Below are positions 54,249-63,637 of a stretch of 64,000 bases of DNA, one piece after another. The position numbers were made by a program, and so were the translations under genes. This DNA comes from Flavobacteriaceae bacterium. GTDB taxonomy: Bacteria > Bacteroidota > Bacteroidia > Flavobacteriales > Flavobacteriaceae. Where the stretch lies: the NCBI GenBank assembly GCA_021739635.1, contig JAIPBH010000008.1:124001-188000 (forward strand), in the 5' to 3' direction. Under the pieces are notes generated by a model. It searched no databases, was not told where the DNA came from, and worked only from the letters and a program-made list of their open reading frames with translations. How positions within the stretch are numbered: position 1 is the first letter of the stretch; each line of letters starts with the position of its first letter.

Positions 54249-56737
54249 TGAAAGCCAAATGTGCCAGTAATTCCAAATTTTCTAGCATTAGGATTTTCAA
54301 GATAATTACCTCTAAAGTTAAAGTCTAACCTAAAAATTTTAAAAATATTTCCTACACCAAGGCTGTATTCATAATACACCTTATTGTTTGGAGCTACTAA
54401 AGGAATACTATTTGGGTTTGTTGTGGTATTTAATGCAATATTTTTATCTGAAATATCTCCCCAAACTGCACGTATTCCAACAATTTCACGAAGATTAAAT
54501 TGTTTTAAAAAAGGAATTCTTGAAAAGAATAATCCATTAAAATTATGCTCAAAATTCACAGACGTGTAGGTGTCTGAAACAAATTCATAAAAATCTAATT
54601 GAGAAAATGTGTTATAAATTGAAAAGTAAGATTGATTACCTGGAATAACACTTAACAAACCTAATGGCACTTCTCCAAAAGTTTTACCTGCTTCAATAGT
54701 AGTTGTTAATCTTCCTAAACCTCCTATTAACCAAGGTTGCACATATGACATTTGAACTTTGGTGTAATTAAAATCACTGTTAAATATGCTTTTATCGCCA
54801 CGACTTACTTGGGCAAAAAGACGTGCAAAATTATCGTTTGCTTCGAGTCTTTCAACACCAAATCCAGTCATTTTTCGTTTTGGAAAATATGATAACGACA
54901 GTGTTGTTTCGTATTGCTTAATTTGAGATTCAACACCTGTAGGTGTATTATAATCTAAACTAAACGTAGGTGAAGCAGATTCTAAAGTACGATAATTTGC
55001 GCCTAATTTAAAAAGTACATTTCTTAAAGGTTCTAATTCAATTCCTAAACTTGTTAGATTTATTGAAGTAAGCTTATCATTAGCTCCTGTTCCAACGACT
55101 GAAGATGACGCTAAACTTCTGCCTAAAACATCTGTTGATGTGGTTAAACTAGCGCCTATTTGTTCTACATCTCTTCTATTTCCTCCAGAAATAATCAATC
55201 TGCTTTTTTTATCTAACAGCCATTTACCTGAAATGCCATACTTAAACTTATCGTCTTTAAAACCATAAGCTAAAAACCCTTCTAAACGCCAAAGATCATT
55301 TTTTCCAAAATAAGTTCTTAAGCCTGTTCTTAAACGAATCCCTTCAACTTCATTAAACCCAAAGGTGGAAAAAATAGGTCCGTAATCTAACGGAAGCTCG
55401 TTAAATTCAACATAACCAGATGCTAAAATGCTTCCTAAATTATAAAGTTTCTTAAATTTTTTGACTGTTTTTAACGTGTCTAACATTTTGTAAACCCCTT
55501 TTTCGTCTTTATTTAAGGCTTCTAACCTGTTTTCGTTCCAAAAAGACTCATCTCTGTCATACACATCTTTATCAAAATTAAAAACCTCTTGTTCGTAGAA
55601 CTTTTTATCTAAAGGTTTATCAAACTCATAATTATTATAAAGTGTGGTTCTTTTACCATAAACACCTCTTGATTTTTCTTTTTTGTTAAGCGCAAAATCA
55701 GACATCATATAATCTCTTTTTACTAAGAATAATGAGTCGTTTAAAACTTCAAATTCTTGCTCAATATAAATGTCTTTAACCCAGTTAATATTAGCACTTT
55801 TTGAGGCTTGCAAATTAATTTCTTTAATGGCATATGTTGTATCTGCCACCCAAAAATCTCCTTTAAAAGTTAATTCATTTTTCCTTCTAGGGTAATAAAT
55901 GATATTATAACACCACTTATTGTCTATATAAGTACTATCTGATAACACATAATTATAGGTGTTTATTCCTGTTCGTGAAAGTGGACTTACAAAACTTTTA
56001 TCAAAGAATTTGAGGTAATTATCATATACATTAAAGTCTGAATACAAATCGTTAACAAAATCAATTACCACTTGATTATCACTAAATCCAGAGTTTTTAT
56101 TTCCTTCTAAAACGTTCTTTTCTTTTTTAAGCACATTATCTCCATAAACTTTTGATACGGCTTCATTGATAAAGATTGGCAAGTATGTTTTTCCTGTAAT
56201 ACTTGAAGTATCAACTTCATTAAAAACAAATTCCATGCCTTTAAACAGTTTACTTTTTATAAGAGTGCTATCAATGGTATTGATGTCAAATTCAACCTTT
56301 TCATATTTATCATACTTGTATTGATTGAATTGTTTTAAGCCATTTGTTCGTTTATGTTCCCATATTTTTCTGAGCAAATCTATTGCTGGATTATCCTTTT
56401 TAGATTGTTTGCCTGTTACAATTAATACTTGATCCAGTTGAGATGCTTGTTCTTTTAAGATGAATTTTAAATCATAATTCACTTTTTTGGTTAGCGGAAC
56501 TATAATAGTTTCATATCCAATAAAAGAGACTGTAAGCTCTGACCAAGTATCGGAAGATTCTAAATAAAACTTGCCATTCTCATCAGTAATTGTTCCTTGA
56601 GTTGAACCTTTGAAAATAATATTAGCAAAGGAAATAGGTAAATTATCTTCATCAAAAACATAACCACTTACTTTGGTTTGAGCTAATGAGGAAAAAAATC
56701 CAAGGAAGAAAAGGGCAAAAAATATTCTTATATTCAT
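54242..56737 (-). CDS. DUF5686 / carboxypeptidase-regulatory-like outer-membrane protein
   Basis: Signal peptide (MNIRIFFALFFLGFFSSLAQ), a CarboxypepD-reg-like beta-sandwich at about 22-110 (VSGYVFDEDNLPISFANIIFKG), then a DUF5686-type body and a C-terminal beta-barrel ending GTFGFHF. The family is found in the Bacteroidota outer membrane and has no established role. I start at 56737 because it gives a clean signal peptide; the ATG at 56764 adds nine residues. Full length 831. Confidence 0.85.
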   Translation of the reverse strand: MNIRIFFALFFLGFFSSLAQTKVSGYVFDEDNLPISFANIIFKGSTQGTITDENGKFYLESSDTWSELTVSFIGYETIIVPLTKKVNYDLKFILKEQASQLDQVLIVTGKQSKKDNPAIDLLRKIWEHKRTNGLKQFNQYKYDKYEKVEFDINTIDSTLIKSKLFKGMEFVFNEVDTSSITGKTYLPIFINEAVSKVYGDNVLKKEKNVLEGNKNSGFSDNQVVIDFVNDLYSDFNVYDNYLKFFDKSFVSPLSRTGINTYNYVLSDSTYIDNKWCYNIIYYPRRKNELTFKGDFWVADTTYAIKEINLQASKSANINWVKDIYIEQEFEVLNDSLFLVKRDYMMSDFALNKKEKSRGVYGKRTTLYNNYEFDKPLDKKFYEQEVFNFDKDVYDRDESFWNENRLEALNKDEKGVYKMLDTLKTVKKFKKLYNLGSILASGYVEFNELPLDYGPIFSTFGFNEVEGIRLRTGLRTYFGKNDLWRLEGFLAYGFKDDKFKYGISGKWLLDKKSRLIISGGNRRDVEQIGASLTTSTDVLGRSLASSSVVGTGANDKLTSINLTSLGIELEPLRNVLFKLGANYRTLESASPTFSLDYNTPTGVESQIKQYETTLSLSYFPKRKMTGFGVERLEANDNFARLFAQVSRGDKSIFNSDFNYTKVQMSYVQPWLIGGLGRLTTTIEAGKTFGEVPLGLLSVIPGNQSYFSIYNTFSQLDFYEFVSDTYTSVNFEHNFNGLFFSRIPFLKQFNLREIVGIRAVWGDISDKNIALNTTTNPNSIPLVAPNNKVYYEYSLGVGNIFKIFRLDFNFRGNYLENPNARKFGITGTFGFHF

Positions 56738-56799
56738 AATACAAAAAACTTCATCAACAATCATGCTAATGAAGTTTATATAACGTAAAATTTAACGAT

Positions 56800-57777
56800 T
56801 TATTTGTATAAAACTTTTTTAACAGCTTTAATGACATCTTCGCTATTTGGCAACCATTCTGCTAATAAAACTGGTGAATAAGGAGCAGGAGTATCAGCCG
56901 TATTAATTTTAATAATTGGTGCATCTAAATAATCAAAAGCTTCAGATTGCACTATGTATGTGATTTCGGTAGAAACGTTTCCAAAAGGCCAAGCTTCTTC
57001 TAAAATGACCAATCTATTTGTTTTTTTAACAGATTTTAGAATAGTTTCTTTATCCATAGGTCTTACAGTACGTAAGTCAATAATTTCACATGAGATGCCT
57101 TCTTTAGCTAATTCATCGGCAGCTGCGTAAGCTTCTTTTATAATTTTCCCAAATGACACTATTGTTACATCTGTTCCTTCTCTTTTTACATCAGCAACAC
57201 CTAATGGAATGGTATACTCTCCTTCCGGAACTTCACCTTTATCTCCATACATTTGTTCGCTTTCCATGAAAATAACTGGGTCATCATCACGAATAGCAGA
57301 TTTTAGTAATCCTTTCGCATCATATGGATTTGAAGGCACTACCACTTTTAAACCTGGTGTATTTGCAAACCAACTTTCAAAAGCTTGAGAATGAGTTGCT
57401 CCTAATTGACCTGCAGATGCTGTTGGGCCTCTAAAGACGATTGGGCATTTAAATTGTCCACCAGACATTTGTCTAATTTTAGCAGCGTTGTTTATAATTT
57501 GATCAATTCCAACTAGTGAAAAGTTAAAAGTCATGTATTCAACAATTGGTCTGTTTCCAGTCATAGTGGAACCCACAGCAATCCCAGCAAAACCTAGCTC
57601 TGCAATAGGCGTATCAATAACACGTTTTGGACCAAATTCATCTAACATTCCTTTTGATGCTTTATAAGCACCATTGTATTCTGCAACTTCTTCTCCCATT
57701 AAATATACGCTTTCGTCTCTGCGCATTTCTTCGCTCATTGCTTCACAAACAGCTTCTCTAAATTGAATTGTCTTCAT
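56800..57777 (-). CDS. pdhB: Pyruvate dehydrogenase E1 component, beta subunit
   Basis: Beta half of the ThDP-dependent E1 of the pyruvate dehydrogenase complex. Start chosen at 57777 (MKTIQFREAVCEAMSEEM), the usual family start; an upstream ATG at 57834 adds 19 hydrophobic residues that are not conserved. Marks: GEEVAEYNGAYKASKG, DTPIAELGFAGIAVG and GQLGATHSQAFESWF. 325 residues. E1 alpha and E2 are not adjacent. Confidence 0.92.
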   Translation of the reverse strand: MKTIQFREAVCEAMSEEMRRDESVYLMGEEVAEYNGAYKASKGMLDEFGPKRVIDTPIAELGFAGIAVGSTMTGNRPIVEYMTFNFSLVGIDQIINNAAKIRQMSGGQFKCPIVFRGPTASAGQLGATHSQAFESWFANTPGLKVVVPSNPYDAKGLLKSAIRDDDPVIFMESEQMYGDKGEVPEGEYTIPLGVADVKREGTDVTIVSFGKIIKEAYAAADELAKEGISCEIIDLRTVRPMDKETILKSVKKTNRLVILEEAWPFGNVSTEITYIVQSEAFDYLDAPIIKINTADTPAPYSPVLLAEWLPNSEDVIKAVKKVLYK

Positions 57778-57992
57778 TAAATTATTTTTTAAATCGAGTT
57801 GCAAAAATAACAATAAATGATTTACGATACTCAAAAGAATTATTTAAAATTTATTATGCGTGCATAGTAAATATTCAGAATAAAATAATTAACTTCGTGA
57901 CTTCTAAGTTATAGTTTTAGTTACACTTTTAATATTATTACAGTTTTCTGATTCTATTTTTTAATAAATTAAAAACACATAAATTACTAGAA

Positions 57993-58739
57993 ATGAAAAT
58001 ATTAGTATGTATCAGTCATGTTCCAGACACTACATCAAAAATTAATTTTACTGATGACAATACCAAGTTTGATACAAATGGTGTACAATATGTAATTAAT
58101 CCAAATGATGAATTTGGTTTAACTCGTGCTATGTGGTTTAAAGAAAAACAAGGTGCAGAAGTCACCGTAGTTAATGTAGGCGGAGCAGAAACTGAACCAA
58201 CGTTGCGTAAAGCTTTAGCAATAGGCGCTGATGCTGCCATTAGAGTAAATGTAGCTGCTGCTGATGGATTTTCAGTGGCTAAACAATTAGCTAAAGTGGT
58301 TAAAGATGGTGGTTATGATTTAATTATTGCAGGCAGAGAATCTATTGATTATAATGGGGGTATGGTGCCTGGAATGATTGCAGGTCTAACAAATTCAAAT
58401 TTTGTAAGCAATTGTATTGGCCTTGAAGTTGACGGTAATTCTGCTAAAGTAGTTAGAGAAATTGATGGCGGTAAAGAAACTGTTAATACAAGTTTACCTT
58501 TAATTATTGGCGGACAAAAAGGGCTTGTAGAAGAAAGCGATCTTCGCATCCCTAATATGCGTGGTATTATGATGGCACGACAAAAACCTTTAACTGTTTT
58601 AGAGCCTATTGATATTGCTCCTGAAACTGCTTCTGTTAAGTTTGAAAAACCAGCTCCAAAAGGTGCTGTAAAATTAGTTTCGCCTGATAATTTAGACGAA
58701 TTAATAAGTCTGCTCCATAACGAAGCAAAAGTCATTTAA
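57993..58739 (+). CDS. etfB: Electron transfer flavoprotein beta subunit
   Basis: Soluble electron carrier between acyl-CoA dehydrogenases and ETF:quinone oxidoreductase. N-terminal MKILVCISHVPDTTSKI, AMP-region AGRESIDYNGGMVPGMIAG and signature LRIPNMRGIMMARQKPL. 248 residues. etfA follows after 29 bp. Confidence 0.94.
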   Translation: MKILVCISHVPDTTSKINFTDDNTKFDTNGVQYVINPNDEFGLTRAMWFKEKQGAEVTVVNVGGAETEPTLRKALAIGADAAIRVNVAAADGFSVAKQLAKVVKDGGYDLIIAGRESIDYNGGMVPGMIAGLTNSNFVSNCIGLEVDGNSAKVVREIDGGKETVNTSLPLIIGGQKGLVEESDLRIPNMRGIMMARQKPLTVLEPIDIAPETASVKFEKPAPKGAVKLVSPDNLDELISLLHNEAKVI

Positions 58740-58768
58740 AAAATACGATTTCAAATTAAAAAAATATT

Positions 58769-59728
58769 ATGTCAGTTTTAGTATATACAGAATCAGACCA
58801 AGGACGTTTCAAAAAAACAGCTTTTGAAGTGGCTTCATATGCCAAGTCAGTTGCTGATCAATTAGGAACAACTGTAACCGCAATTACTATCAATGCTGCT
58901 GATACGTCAGAGTTAGAAACCTATGGTGTTAGCAAAGTTTTAAAAGTTACCAATGCATCTTTAGAGTCCTTTAATGCCAAAATATATGCATCAATAATTC
59001 AACAAGCTGTTGAAAAAGAAAGTGCAAAAGTTGTGGTTGTTAGCTCGAGTGTTAACAGCAAGTATTTAGCACCTCTGCTATCTATTAATTTGAATGCAGG
59101 TTATGCTACCAACGTACTTGAAACTCCTTCAAATACGGCTCCCTTTATTGTAAAACGTACAGCATTTACAAATAAGGCTTATGAAATGTTTCAAATAAAT
59201 ACAGATGTGAAACTATTGGGTATTTCTAAAAACAGTTTTGGATTAAAAGAAAATAAAACAACAGCTTCTTCTGAAGATTTCTCTCCTTCCATTCCAGAAT
59301 CAGGAATTCATGTGGAATCTGTAGATAAAGCATCTAATAAAGTAACCATTGCGGATGCTGAAATTGTAGTTTCTGCTGGGCGTGGTTTAAAAGGACCTGA
59401 AAACTGGGGAATGATTGAAGAATTAGCTGATGTTTTAGGAGCTGCAACAGCTTGTTCAAAACCCGTTTCAGATTTAGGTTGGAGACCTCATGGTGAACAC
59501 GTTGGTCAAACAGGCAAACCAGTTGCTTCAAATTTATATATAGCCATTGGTATCTCTGGAGCCATTCAGCATTTAGCAGGTATTAACGCTTCCAAAGTAA
59601 AAGTTGTAATAAATACAGATGCAGAAGCGCCATTTTTCAAAGCTGCAGATTACGGTGTTGTTGGCGATGCGTTTGTAGTGGTACCAGAACTCATAAAAAA
59701 ATTAAAAGCATTTAAAGCACAACAATAA
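58769..59728 (+). CDS. etfA: Electron transfer flavoprotein alpha subunit
   Basis: FAD-binding partner of EtfB. The C-terminal FAD domain is clear: VSAGRGLKGPENWG, SDLGWRPHGEHVGQTGK and YIAIGISGAIQHLAG with the conserved SGA.QH. 319 residues, normal. Confidence 0.95.
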   Translation: MSVLVYTESDQGRFKKTAFEVASYAKSVADQLGTTVTAITINAADTSELETYGVSKVLKVTNASLESFNAKIYASIIQQAVEKESAKVVVVSSSVNSKYLAPLLSINLNAGYATNVLETPSNTAPFIVKRTAFTNKAYEMFQINTDVKLLGISKNSFGLKENKTTASSEDFSPSIPESGIHVESVDKASNKVTIADAEIVVSAGRGLKGPENWGMIEELADVLGAATACSKPVSDLGWRPHGEHVGQTGKPVASNLYIAIGISGAIQHLAGINASKVKVVINTDAEAPFFKAADYGVVGDAFVVVPELIKKLKAFKAQQ

Positions 59729-59845
59729 ATATTTTTTTCTACATTGTATTACCAAACAAACTGTTTAATTTGCATTTTAAAATTTATCTGCAAAAGGTAG
59801 TTGCTAAAGTCCAAATTTAAGCAGTTATTTGCGTTTTGTATATTT

Positions 59846-60460
59846 ATGAGTTTAGTAAGACTTAACATAAAAGGAATATCCTACAGCCAAACCCAAAATG
59901 GAGCTTACGCTTTAATTTTAAATGAAGTTGATGGTGATCGTAAATTACCTATTGTTATTGGAGCTTTTGAAGCGCAATCAATAGCTATTGCTCTTGAAAA
60001 AGAGATTCGCCCACCAAGACCATTAACACATGATTTATTTAAAAATTTTGCTGACAGATTTGATATTGTTGTCAAACAAGTCATCATTCACAAGTTAGTT
60101 GATGGCGTATTTTATTCAAGTTTGATTTGTGAACGTGATAAAATTGAAGAAATCATTGATGCAAGAACTAGTGATGCTATTGCTTTAGCTCTTCGCTTTC
60201 AAGCACCCATTTTCACCTATAAAAATATTTTGGATAAAGCGGGTATTTACCTAAAAGTAAATCCTAAAAAGGAAGATGAAGAAGAACAAGACAGTATTTT
60301 AGTTAATGATTTATTAGCTGATGAACTTGAGTTAAATAAACCCAGAGAAAACTACAAATCAAAAACGCTTGAAGAACTTCATAATATGCTAGATGAAGCT
60401 GTTGCTAATGAAGATTATGAAAAAGCCGCCCACATTCGAGATGAAATTTCAAAACGATAA
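59846..60460 (+). CDS. Bifunctional nuclease family protein (DUF151) with UvrB/C motif
   Basis: N-terminal DUF151/bifunctional nuclease domain (about 1-130: YALILNEVDGDRKLPIVIGAFEAQSIAIALE, RTSDAIALALRFQAPIF) and a C-terminal UvrB/UvrC-like coiled motif (LEELHNMLDEAVANEDYEKAAHIRDEI). I start at 59846 (MSLVRLNIKGISYSQ), the usual family start; ATG at 59801 adds 15 unrelated residues. 204 residues. Probable DNase/RNase activity in stress or repair, by family only. Confidence 0.87.
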   Translation: MSLVRLNIKGISYSQTQNGAYALILNEVDGDRKLPIVIGAFEAQSIAIALEKEIRPPRPLTHDLFKNFADRFDIVVKQVIIHKLVDGVFYSSLICERDKIEEIIDARTSDAIALALRFQAPIFTYKNILDKAGIYLKVNPKKEDEEEQDSILVNDLLADELELNKPRENYKSKTLEELHNMLDEAVANEDYEKAAHIRDEISKR

Positions 60461-60539
60461 TCATTAAATCTTATTTAAGTAAACATTTAAAAAATTGAAG
60501 CCTTTAATCTGATTTTAAACAATACTGAAAACTGAGCAT

Positions 60540-62057
60540 ATGAAACGTATTTTACTGGCTTTAATAGCTATTTTTTTTGGATTCAATTCAACCATATTAG
60601 CTCAAAACACCAATCAAAGTTCTACTGTAGATTCCTTAAACCATAGCGCTGAAATTATTTCCAATTCCATTGATACCTTAACAACTCAAACAACCGATAT
60701 CATTCAAACTACCATTGAAACCGCTAAAGCAACCAATGATGTTATAATTCCTGTTAGCGGATTTTCAACAGATAGCTTATTACGTGGTGTTCTAGGAATG
60801 TTAGCCTTACTTCTAATTTCTTTCATTCTAAGTAAAAACAGAAAAGCCATCAATTGGAAAACGGTAAGTTTTGGCTTATTAGCTCAACTATTATTAGCCA
60901 TTGGCGTTCTAAAAGTACCTATTATTCAATCTGGTTTTGAATTTGTTGGAAAGATTTTTGTTAAAATCTTAGAATTCACACAAGCTGGAAGTGTTTTTTT
61001 ATTAGGAGACATGATGAATGTTGAAAGTTATGGATTCATTTTCTTGTTTCAAGTATTACCAACCATTATTTTCTTTTCAGCACTTACATCCGTCTTATTT
61101 TATTTAGGCATTATTCAAATTGTAGTTAAAGGAATGGCATGGGTTTTAACTAAACTCCTTGGAATTTCAGGTGCCGAAAGTTTAAGTGTTGCCGGCAACA
61201 TATTTTTAGGGCAAACAGAAGCTCCTTTGATGATAAAAGCATACTTGGAGCGTATGACAAAATCAGAAATTTTACTGGTGATGGTTGGTGGAATGGCTAC
61301 CGTTGCTGGTGGCGTTTTAGCAGCCTATATTGGGTTTTTAGGCGGTGACGATCCCGTTATGAAAATATTTTACGCCAAACATTTATTAACCGCTTCTGTT
61401 ATGGCAGCTCCTGGCGCTATTGTAATTTCTAAAATGTTATATCCACAAGAGGAAATCATAGATTCTTCTTTAGAAGTGTCTCAAGAAAATATTGGTTCAA
61501 ACTTTTTAGATGCCATTGCCAACGGAACTACTGAAGGATTAAAACTAGCTGCCAATGTAGGTGCTATGTTATTGGTTTTTGTTGCCTTTATAGCCATGAT
61601 AAATTATGGTTTTGGAAAAATAGGAACCATAGGTGGTCTTAATTCATGGATTTTAAAAAATACACCTTACACGGCATTTTCGTTAGAATTTGTTTTAGGC
61701 TACTTATTTTCACCATTAATGTGGCTTATAGGTGTGGCTAAAGAAGATATGGCACTTATGGGGCAATTGTTGGGTATAAAACTAGCAGCAAGCGAATTTG
61801 TAGGCTATATTCAATTAGCAGACCTTAAAAACATGACTAACTCCATACACTTTAAATTTGAAAAATCAATTATTATGGCCACGTACATGCTTTGTGGATT
61901 TGCAAATTTTGCATCCATAGGCATCCAAATTGGAGGTATTGGTTCTTTAGCACCTGGACAACGCAAAACACTTTCTGCTTTTGGTATTAAGGCGCTTATA
62001 GGAGGAACAATTGCTTCATTATTATCGGCCACTATTGCTGGAATGATTATTGGTTAA
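60540..62057 (+). CDS. Concentrative nucleoside transporter (CNT/NupC)
   Basis: Inner-membrane nucleoside symporter. Core motifs GQTEAPLMIKAYLERMTKSE, GGMATVAGGVLAAYI and CGFANFASIGIQIGGIG. The 505-residue protein has an unusual N-terminus for the family: a signal-like stretch ending ILAQ and a Ser/Thr/Asn-rich segment to about 70 before the first core helix. Fits with the deoxynucleoside kinase and thyA in the window as part of nucleoside salvage. Confidence 0.92.
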   Translation: MKRILLALIAIFFGFNSTILAQNTNQSSTVDSLNHSAEIISNSIDTLTTQTTDIIQTTIETAKATNDVIIPVSGFSTDSLLRGVLGMLALLLISFILSKNRKAINWKTVSFGLLAQLLLAIGVLKVPIIQSGFEFVGKIFVKILEFTQAGSVFLLGDMMNVESYGFIFLFQVLPTIIFFSALTSVLFYLGIIQIVVKGMAWVLTKLLGISGAESLSVAGNIFLGQTEAPLMIKAYLERMTKSEILLVMVGGMATVAGGVLAAYIGFLGGDDPVMKIFYAKHLLTASVMAAPGAIVISKMLYPQEEIIDSSLEVSQENIGSNFLDAIANGTTEGLKLAANVGAMLLVFVAFIAMINYGFGKIGTIGGLNSWILKNTPYTAFSLEFVLGYLFSPLMWLIGVAKEDMALMGQLLGIKLAASEFVGYIQLADLKNMTNSIHFKFEKSIIMATYMLCGFANFASIGIQIGGIGSLAPGQRKTLSAFGIKALIGGTIASLLSATIAGMIIG

Positions 62058-62151
62058 TAACTTTTAATATTATTTAACACTAGCTTATTTACTCTTCAAG
62101 CCTTTTTTCTATTTTTATTTTTTGAAAATTTCAATTAAACTTTAATGATAT

Positions 62152-62167
62152 TTCCACTTTAGTGGAA
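62152..62167 (+). repeat. Inverted repeat before thyA
   Basis: TTCCAC and GTGGAA arms around TTTA end 7 bp before the thyA start codon. It could hide the start in the mRNA or be an operator. Confidence 0.45.
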
Positions 62168-62174
62168 TACAAAT

Positions 62175-62999
62175 ATGAAGCAATATCACGACCTAGTAAG
62201 ACATGTTTTAACCAACGGAAATCAAAAAGGCGATCGTACTGGAACTGGAACAAAAAGCGTTTTTGGCTATCAAATGCGATTTGATTTAAGTGAAGGTTTT
62301 CCAATGGTTACTACAAAAAAACTCCATTTAAAATCTATTGTTTATGAACTATTATGGTTTTTAAAAGGAGACACCAATATTAATTATTTAACTGAAAATG
62401 GTGTTAGAATTTGGAATGAATGGGCCGATGAAAACGGAGATTTAGGACCAGTTTATGGCCATCAATGGCGTAATTGGAATAATGATGACATAGACCAGAT
62501 TAAAGAAATTATTGAAACCTTAAAAACCAATCCAAATAGCAGACGCATGTTGGTTTCTGCTTGGAATCCATCGGTACTACCAGACACTACAAAATCATTT
62601 AGTGAAAATGTTGCCAACGGAAAAGCAGCATTACCACCTTGTCATGCCTTTTTTCAGTTTTATGTGGCCGAAGGAAAATTATCATGTCAACTTTATCAAC
62701 GTAGTGCAGACATTTTTTTAGGCGTGCCTTTTAACATTGCCTCTTATGCTTTATTTACCATGATGATGGCTCAAGTTTGCGGGTTTGAAGCAGGCGAATT
62801 TATTCACACCTTTGGTGATGCGCATATTTACAATAATCATTTTGAACAATTAGAATTACAACTTTCTAGAGAGCTAAGACCATTACCAAAAATGATTTTA
62901 AACCCTGATGTTAAAAATATCTTTGACTTCACATTTGAAGATTTTACGCTCATTGATTACAATCCACATCCGCACATAAAGGGTCAGGTTGCTATATAA
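62175..62999 (+). CDS. thyA: Thymidylate synthase
   Basis: Folate-dependent methylation of dUMP. Catalytic Cys156 in [23 protein letters not shown] at the N-terminus, [11 protein letters not shown] and [18 protein letters not shown]. 274 residues, normal. No dihydrofolate reductase gene follows within the window. A strong terminator starts at the stop codon. Confidence 0.97.
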   Translation: MKQYHDLVRHVLTNGNQKGDRTGTGTKSVFGYQMRFDLSEGFPMVTTKKLHLKSIVYELLWFLKGDTNINYLTENGVRIWNEWADENGDLGPVYGHQWRNWNNDDIDQIKEIIETLKTNPNSRRMLVSAWNPSVLPDTTKSFSENVANGKAALPPCHAFFQFYVAEGKLSCQLYQRSADIFLGVPFNIASYALFTMMMAQVCGFEAGEFIHTFGDAHIYNNHFEQLELQLSRELRPLPKMILNPDVKNIFDFTFEDFTLIDYNPHPHIKGQVAI

Positions 63000-63000
63000 A

Positions 63001-63028
63001 AAAAGGCTTTCAAAATGAAAGCCTTTTT
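63001..63028. terminator. Bidirectional terminator between thyA and CBM48-like gene
   Basis: AAAAGGCTTTC (63001-63011) and GAAAGCCTTTT (63017-63027) pair around a 5-nt loop, with T tracts on both strands. It separates two convergent genes. Confidence 0.92.
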
Positions 63029-63045
63029 ATTAAAATTTTTCTAAA

Positions 63046-63342
63046 TTAAAGGTTTATTACCCCATTTTCAGCTGAAGCAAAATCATTCCATAAATAGCCA
63101 TCAGCTTCAGAATCATTCACATAAACACCATCAATGATGTATTTAAACTCATAAGAATTTCCAGTTTCTAAATCAATAGTCCCTTTAAAAGTACCATTTT
63201 TTAATTTTTTAAGTCCTTCTACGTTAGCATCCCAATTATTAAAGGAACCAACAACTTTTACCTCGCTTGCATTTTCTGCAGGAACAGAAAAAGTAATTTT
63301 ACAAACAGGCTTGCTTTTTAAGTATTGTTTTGTAATAGCCAT
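63046..63342 (-). CDS. CBM48/isoamylase-early-set single-domain protein
   Basis: 98 residues forming one glycogen-binding/AMPK-beta-like immunoglobulin domain: CKITFSVPAENASEVKVVGSFNNWD, FKGTIDLETGNSYEFKYIIDGVYVND. No signal peptide and no catalytic domain, so a stand-alone carbohydrate-binding or regulatory module of unknown partner. Confidence 0.87.
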   Translation of the reverse strand: MAITKQYLKSKPVCKITFSVPAENASEVKVVGSFNNWDANVEGLKKLKNGTFKGTIDLETGNSYEFKYIIDGVYVNDSEADGYLWNDFASAENGVINL

Positions 63343-63541
63343 AATTCAATTTTATTAATTAACTATGCAAAGTTATAAAACAATTCTCAAGGTGTTAATA
63401 TTTAACCTTTTTTAGGTGTAAGAATTATTAATTTGATAATATTATCTCATATAAATCTAATGTATTGAATAAAAATCAATATATATTATGGTATTATCAT
63501 CGCGTTTTTTTGTGATTTAGCATTGATAATCAACACATTTA

Positions 63542-63555
63542 AATCGATATCGATT
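63542..63555. repeat. 14-bp perfect palindrome
   Basis: AATCGATATCGATT, 83 bp upstream of the last gene and in the gap between divergent genes. Possible operator. Confidence 0.6.
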
Positions 63556-63637
63556 GCGTTACAACAGTTTAATTGCTATATTTTTCAACAAAAAATGTCA
63601 TCAAAAATCTGTAACTTTACACCAATGATTTAAAGGT

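Noticed and set aside
58349-58735. Long antisense ORF within etfB.
   Set aside because: Shadow of etfB on the opposite strand with Ser/Pro-rich translation and no family resemblance.
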